NCBI RefSeq assembly: GCF_029815055.1
Contig: NZ_JAPPWA010000002.1
Location: 310,001-374,000, forward strand
DNA length: 64,000 nucleotides
Source: Ignatzschineria sp. RMDPL8A
Lineage (GTDB): Bacteria > Pseudomonadota > Gammaproteobacteria > Cardiobacteriales > Wohlfahrtiimonadaceae
Direction of reading: 5' to 3'
A program made the position numbers and the translations under genes. Shown piece by piece: positions 63,036-64,000 of the stretch. Within the stretch, counting starts at the first letter, position 1. Every line of letters starts with the position of its first letter. The notes under the pieces were generated by a model. It searched no databases and was not told where the DNA came from. It worked only from the letters and a program-made list of their open reading frames with translations.

Positions 63036-64000
63036 ATGTCAATTGAATCAGTACAAACGTTAATTAAAGACGATTTTACGGCCGTGAACCAAAAGATTTT
63101 GACGGCACTTGAGTCGGATGTGGTGCTTATCAATGAAATTGGTAAATACATTGTCTATTCAGGGGGCAAACGCATTCGTCCTATGATCGCGCTTTTATGT
63201 GCTCGCGCGGCGGGATATGAGGGTGATAAACACATTACGGCAGCGGCTTTAATTGAGTTTATTCATACGGCAACGCTTCTTCATGACGATGTGGTCGATC
63301 ACTCCGATATGCGTCGCGGTAAAGAGACGGCAAACGAGATTTGGGGCAATGAAGCGGCGGTATTAGTGGGTGATTTTATCTATACGCGCTCGTTCCAAAT
63401 GATGGCGTCGCTCCGTTCGATGCCGATTATGGACATTCTTTCCGAAGCGACCAATATTATCGCGGAAGGGGAAGTGATGCAGCTTTTAAACATCGGCGAC
63501 CCAGATACCACTGAAGAAAATTACATGAATGTGATCTATTCAAAAACGGCGAAACTCTTTGAAGCGTCGGGCGGCGTTGCAGGCGTAATTGCACGAGAAG
63601 CGGGCCTTCCCGATCATGTGGACGCGCTCTCAAAATATGGGATGTATTTAGGCACAGCGTTCCAACTGATTGACGATATTTTGGATTACACTACCACAAG
63701 CGATGTGATGGGTAAAAATACCGGGGATGACTTAGCTGAAGGAAAGCCAACGCTCCCATTAATCTACGCGATGCGCGCGGGAACGGAAGCCGATGCAGCG
63801 CTCATTCACGATGCGCTTGTGAATGCCGATATATCAAAGCTTGATGCCATTTTAGAGATTATCAGCCGTACAAAATCGATCGATTACACCCATAATGTCG
63901 CAAAAGAGCAAGCGAAGTTAGCGATCGAAGCCCTCAAAACGCTTCCCGATTCTGAGCATAAAAAAGCGCTCGAAATCTTAGCGAATTATGCCGTAGATCG
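63036..64000 (+). CDS. ispB: Octaprenyl diphosphate synthase (3' end beyond window)
   Basis: Makes the polyprenyl tail of ubiquinone/menaquinone. 321 codons are present and by comparison with E. coli IspB only a few are missing at the end. Landmarks: YSGGKRIRPMIALLCARAAGYEG, first Asp-rich motif LLHDDVVDHSDMRRG (about 81-95), VLVGDFIYTRSFQMM, GEVMQLLNIGDPD, FQLIDDILDY second Asp-rich motif (about 210-219) and DLAEGKPTLPL. The residues before the first Asp motif determine a long chain. Divergent from DUF3079. Confidence 0.95.
   Translation, partial: MSIESVQTLIKDDFTAVNQKILTALESDVVLINEIGKYIVYSGGKRIRPMIALLCARAAGYEGDKHITAAALIEFIHTATLLHDDVVDHSDMRRGKETANEIWGNEAAVLVGDFIYTRSFQMMASLRSMPIMDILSEATNIIAEGEVMQLLNIGDPDTTEENYMNVIYSKTAKLFEASGGVAGVIAREAGLPDHVDALSKYGMYLGTAFQLIDDILDYTTTSDVMGKNTGDDLAEGKPTLPLIYAMRAGTEADAALIHDALVNADISKLDAILEIISRTKSIDYTHNVAKEQAKLAIEALKTLPDSEHKKALEILANYAVD

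Overview
The window is ordinary gammaproteobacterial chromosome of roughly mid-40s % GC. It has densely packed housekeeping operons on both strands, frequent bidirectional terminators between convergent genes, and no insertion sequence, prophage, integrase or CRISPR array that I could see. RpsA with six S1 motifs next to cmk, ihfB, ispB, prfC, ydfG, yheS, rhtA and yfeX all look gammaproteobacterial. PdxS-type vitamin B6 synthesis, a fused HemDX and a short PutA without a DNA-binding domain point away from the Enterobacteriaceae. A member of the Cardiobacteriales/Ignatzschineriaceae (Wohlfahrtiimonas or Ignatzschineria type) fits, but this is inference.

Layout: 1-5.4 kb holds the tail of an RND pump, then ridA, a 6-phosphofructokinase, ygfZ, a glutathione-transferase-like gene, alr and ydfG. 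5.4-13.1 kb is a minus-strand run hemC-hemDX-hemY (tetrapyrrole synthesis), then folP and yheS. 13.2-20 kb on the plus strand carries cmk-rpsA-ihfB, ispD-ispF and metG. 20-23 kb has small membrane and effector-binding proteins and an M24 aminopeptidase. 23-28 kb is putP and putA, with a promoter whose -35 lies in a palindrome. 28-35 kb has a TPR protein, uspA, prfC, an unlisted small membrane protein, a YceI protein, tpx, a LysR regulator and an mrr gene that appears to have lost its nuclease core. 35-48 kb has pdxS, a small DnaA-box cluster, transporters, regulators, a CoA-disulfide-reductase-like enzyme, one tRNA-Gly, rhtA, yfeX and several small proteins. 47.6-59 kb holds glycerate kinase, an amine-oxidation cluster (FAD oxidase, cupin, aldehyde dehydrogenase, divergent APC permease), panBC, an acetylpolyamine-deacetylase-like enzyme, ygiD and a DUF481 outer-membrane protein. 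59-64 kb has recG, DUF2059 and DUF3079 proteins and nearly complete ispB.

How it works together: HemC, HemD(X) and HemY cover the middle of heme synthesis and its assembly factors; PutP imports proline and PutA oxidises it to glutamate; PuuB-like oxidase, aldehyde dehydrogenase and permease probably import and oxidise an amine; PanB and PanC make pantothenate; IspD, IspF and IspB belong to isoprenoid and quinone side-chain synthesis.

Most interesting points: (i) Mrr with an in-frame loss of about 30 residues that contained the catalytic aspartates; (ii) a hemD-hemX fusion that still shows a fossil intergenic junction (four tandem stops in another frame, then a ribosome site and ATG); (iii) a perfect TTGTATACAA palindrome on the -35 box of putA, whose product cannot self-repress; (iv) three clustered DnaA-type boxes; (v) several small proteins, one of them very well supported. 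Coordinates that I derived by counting bases may be off by one or two.
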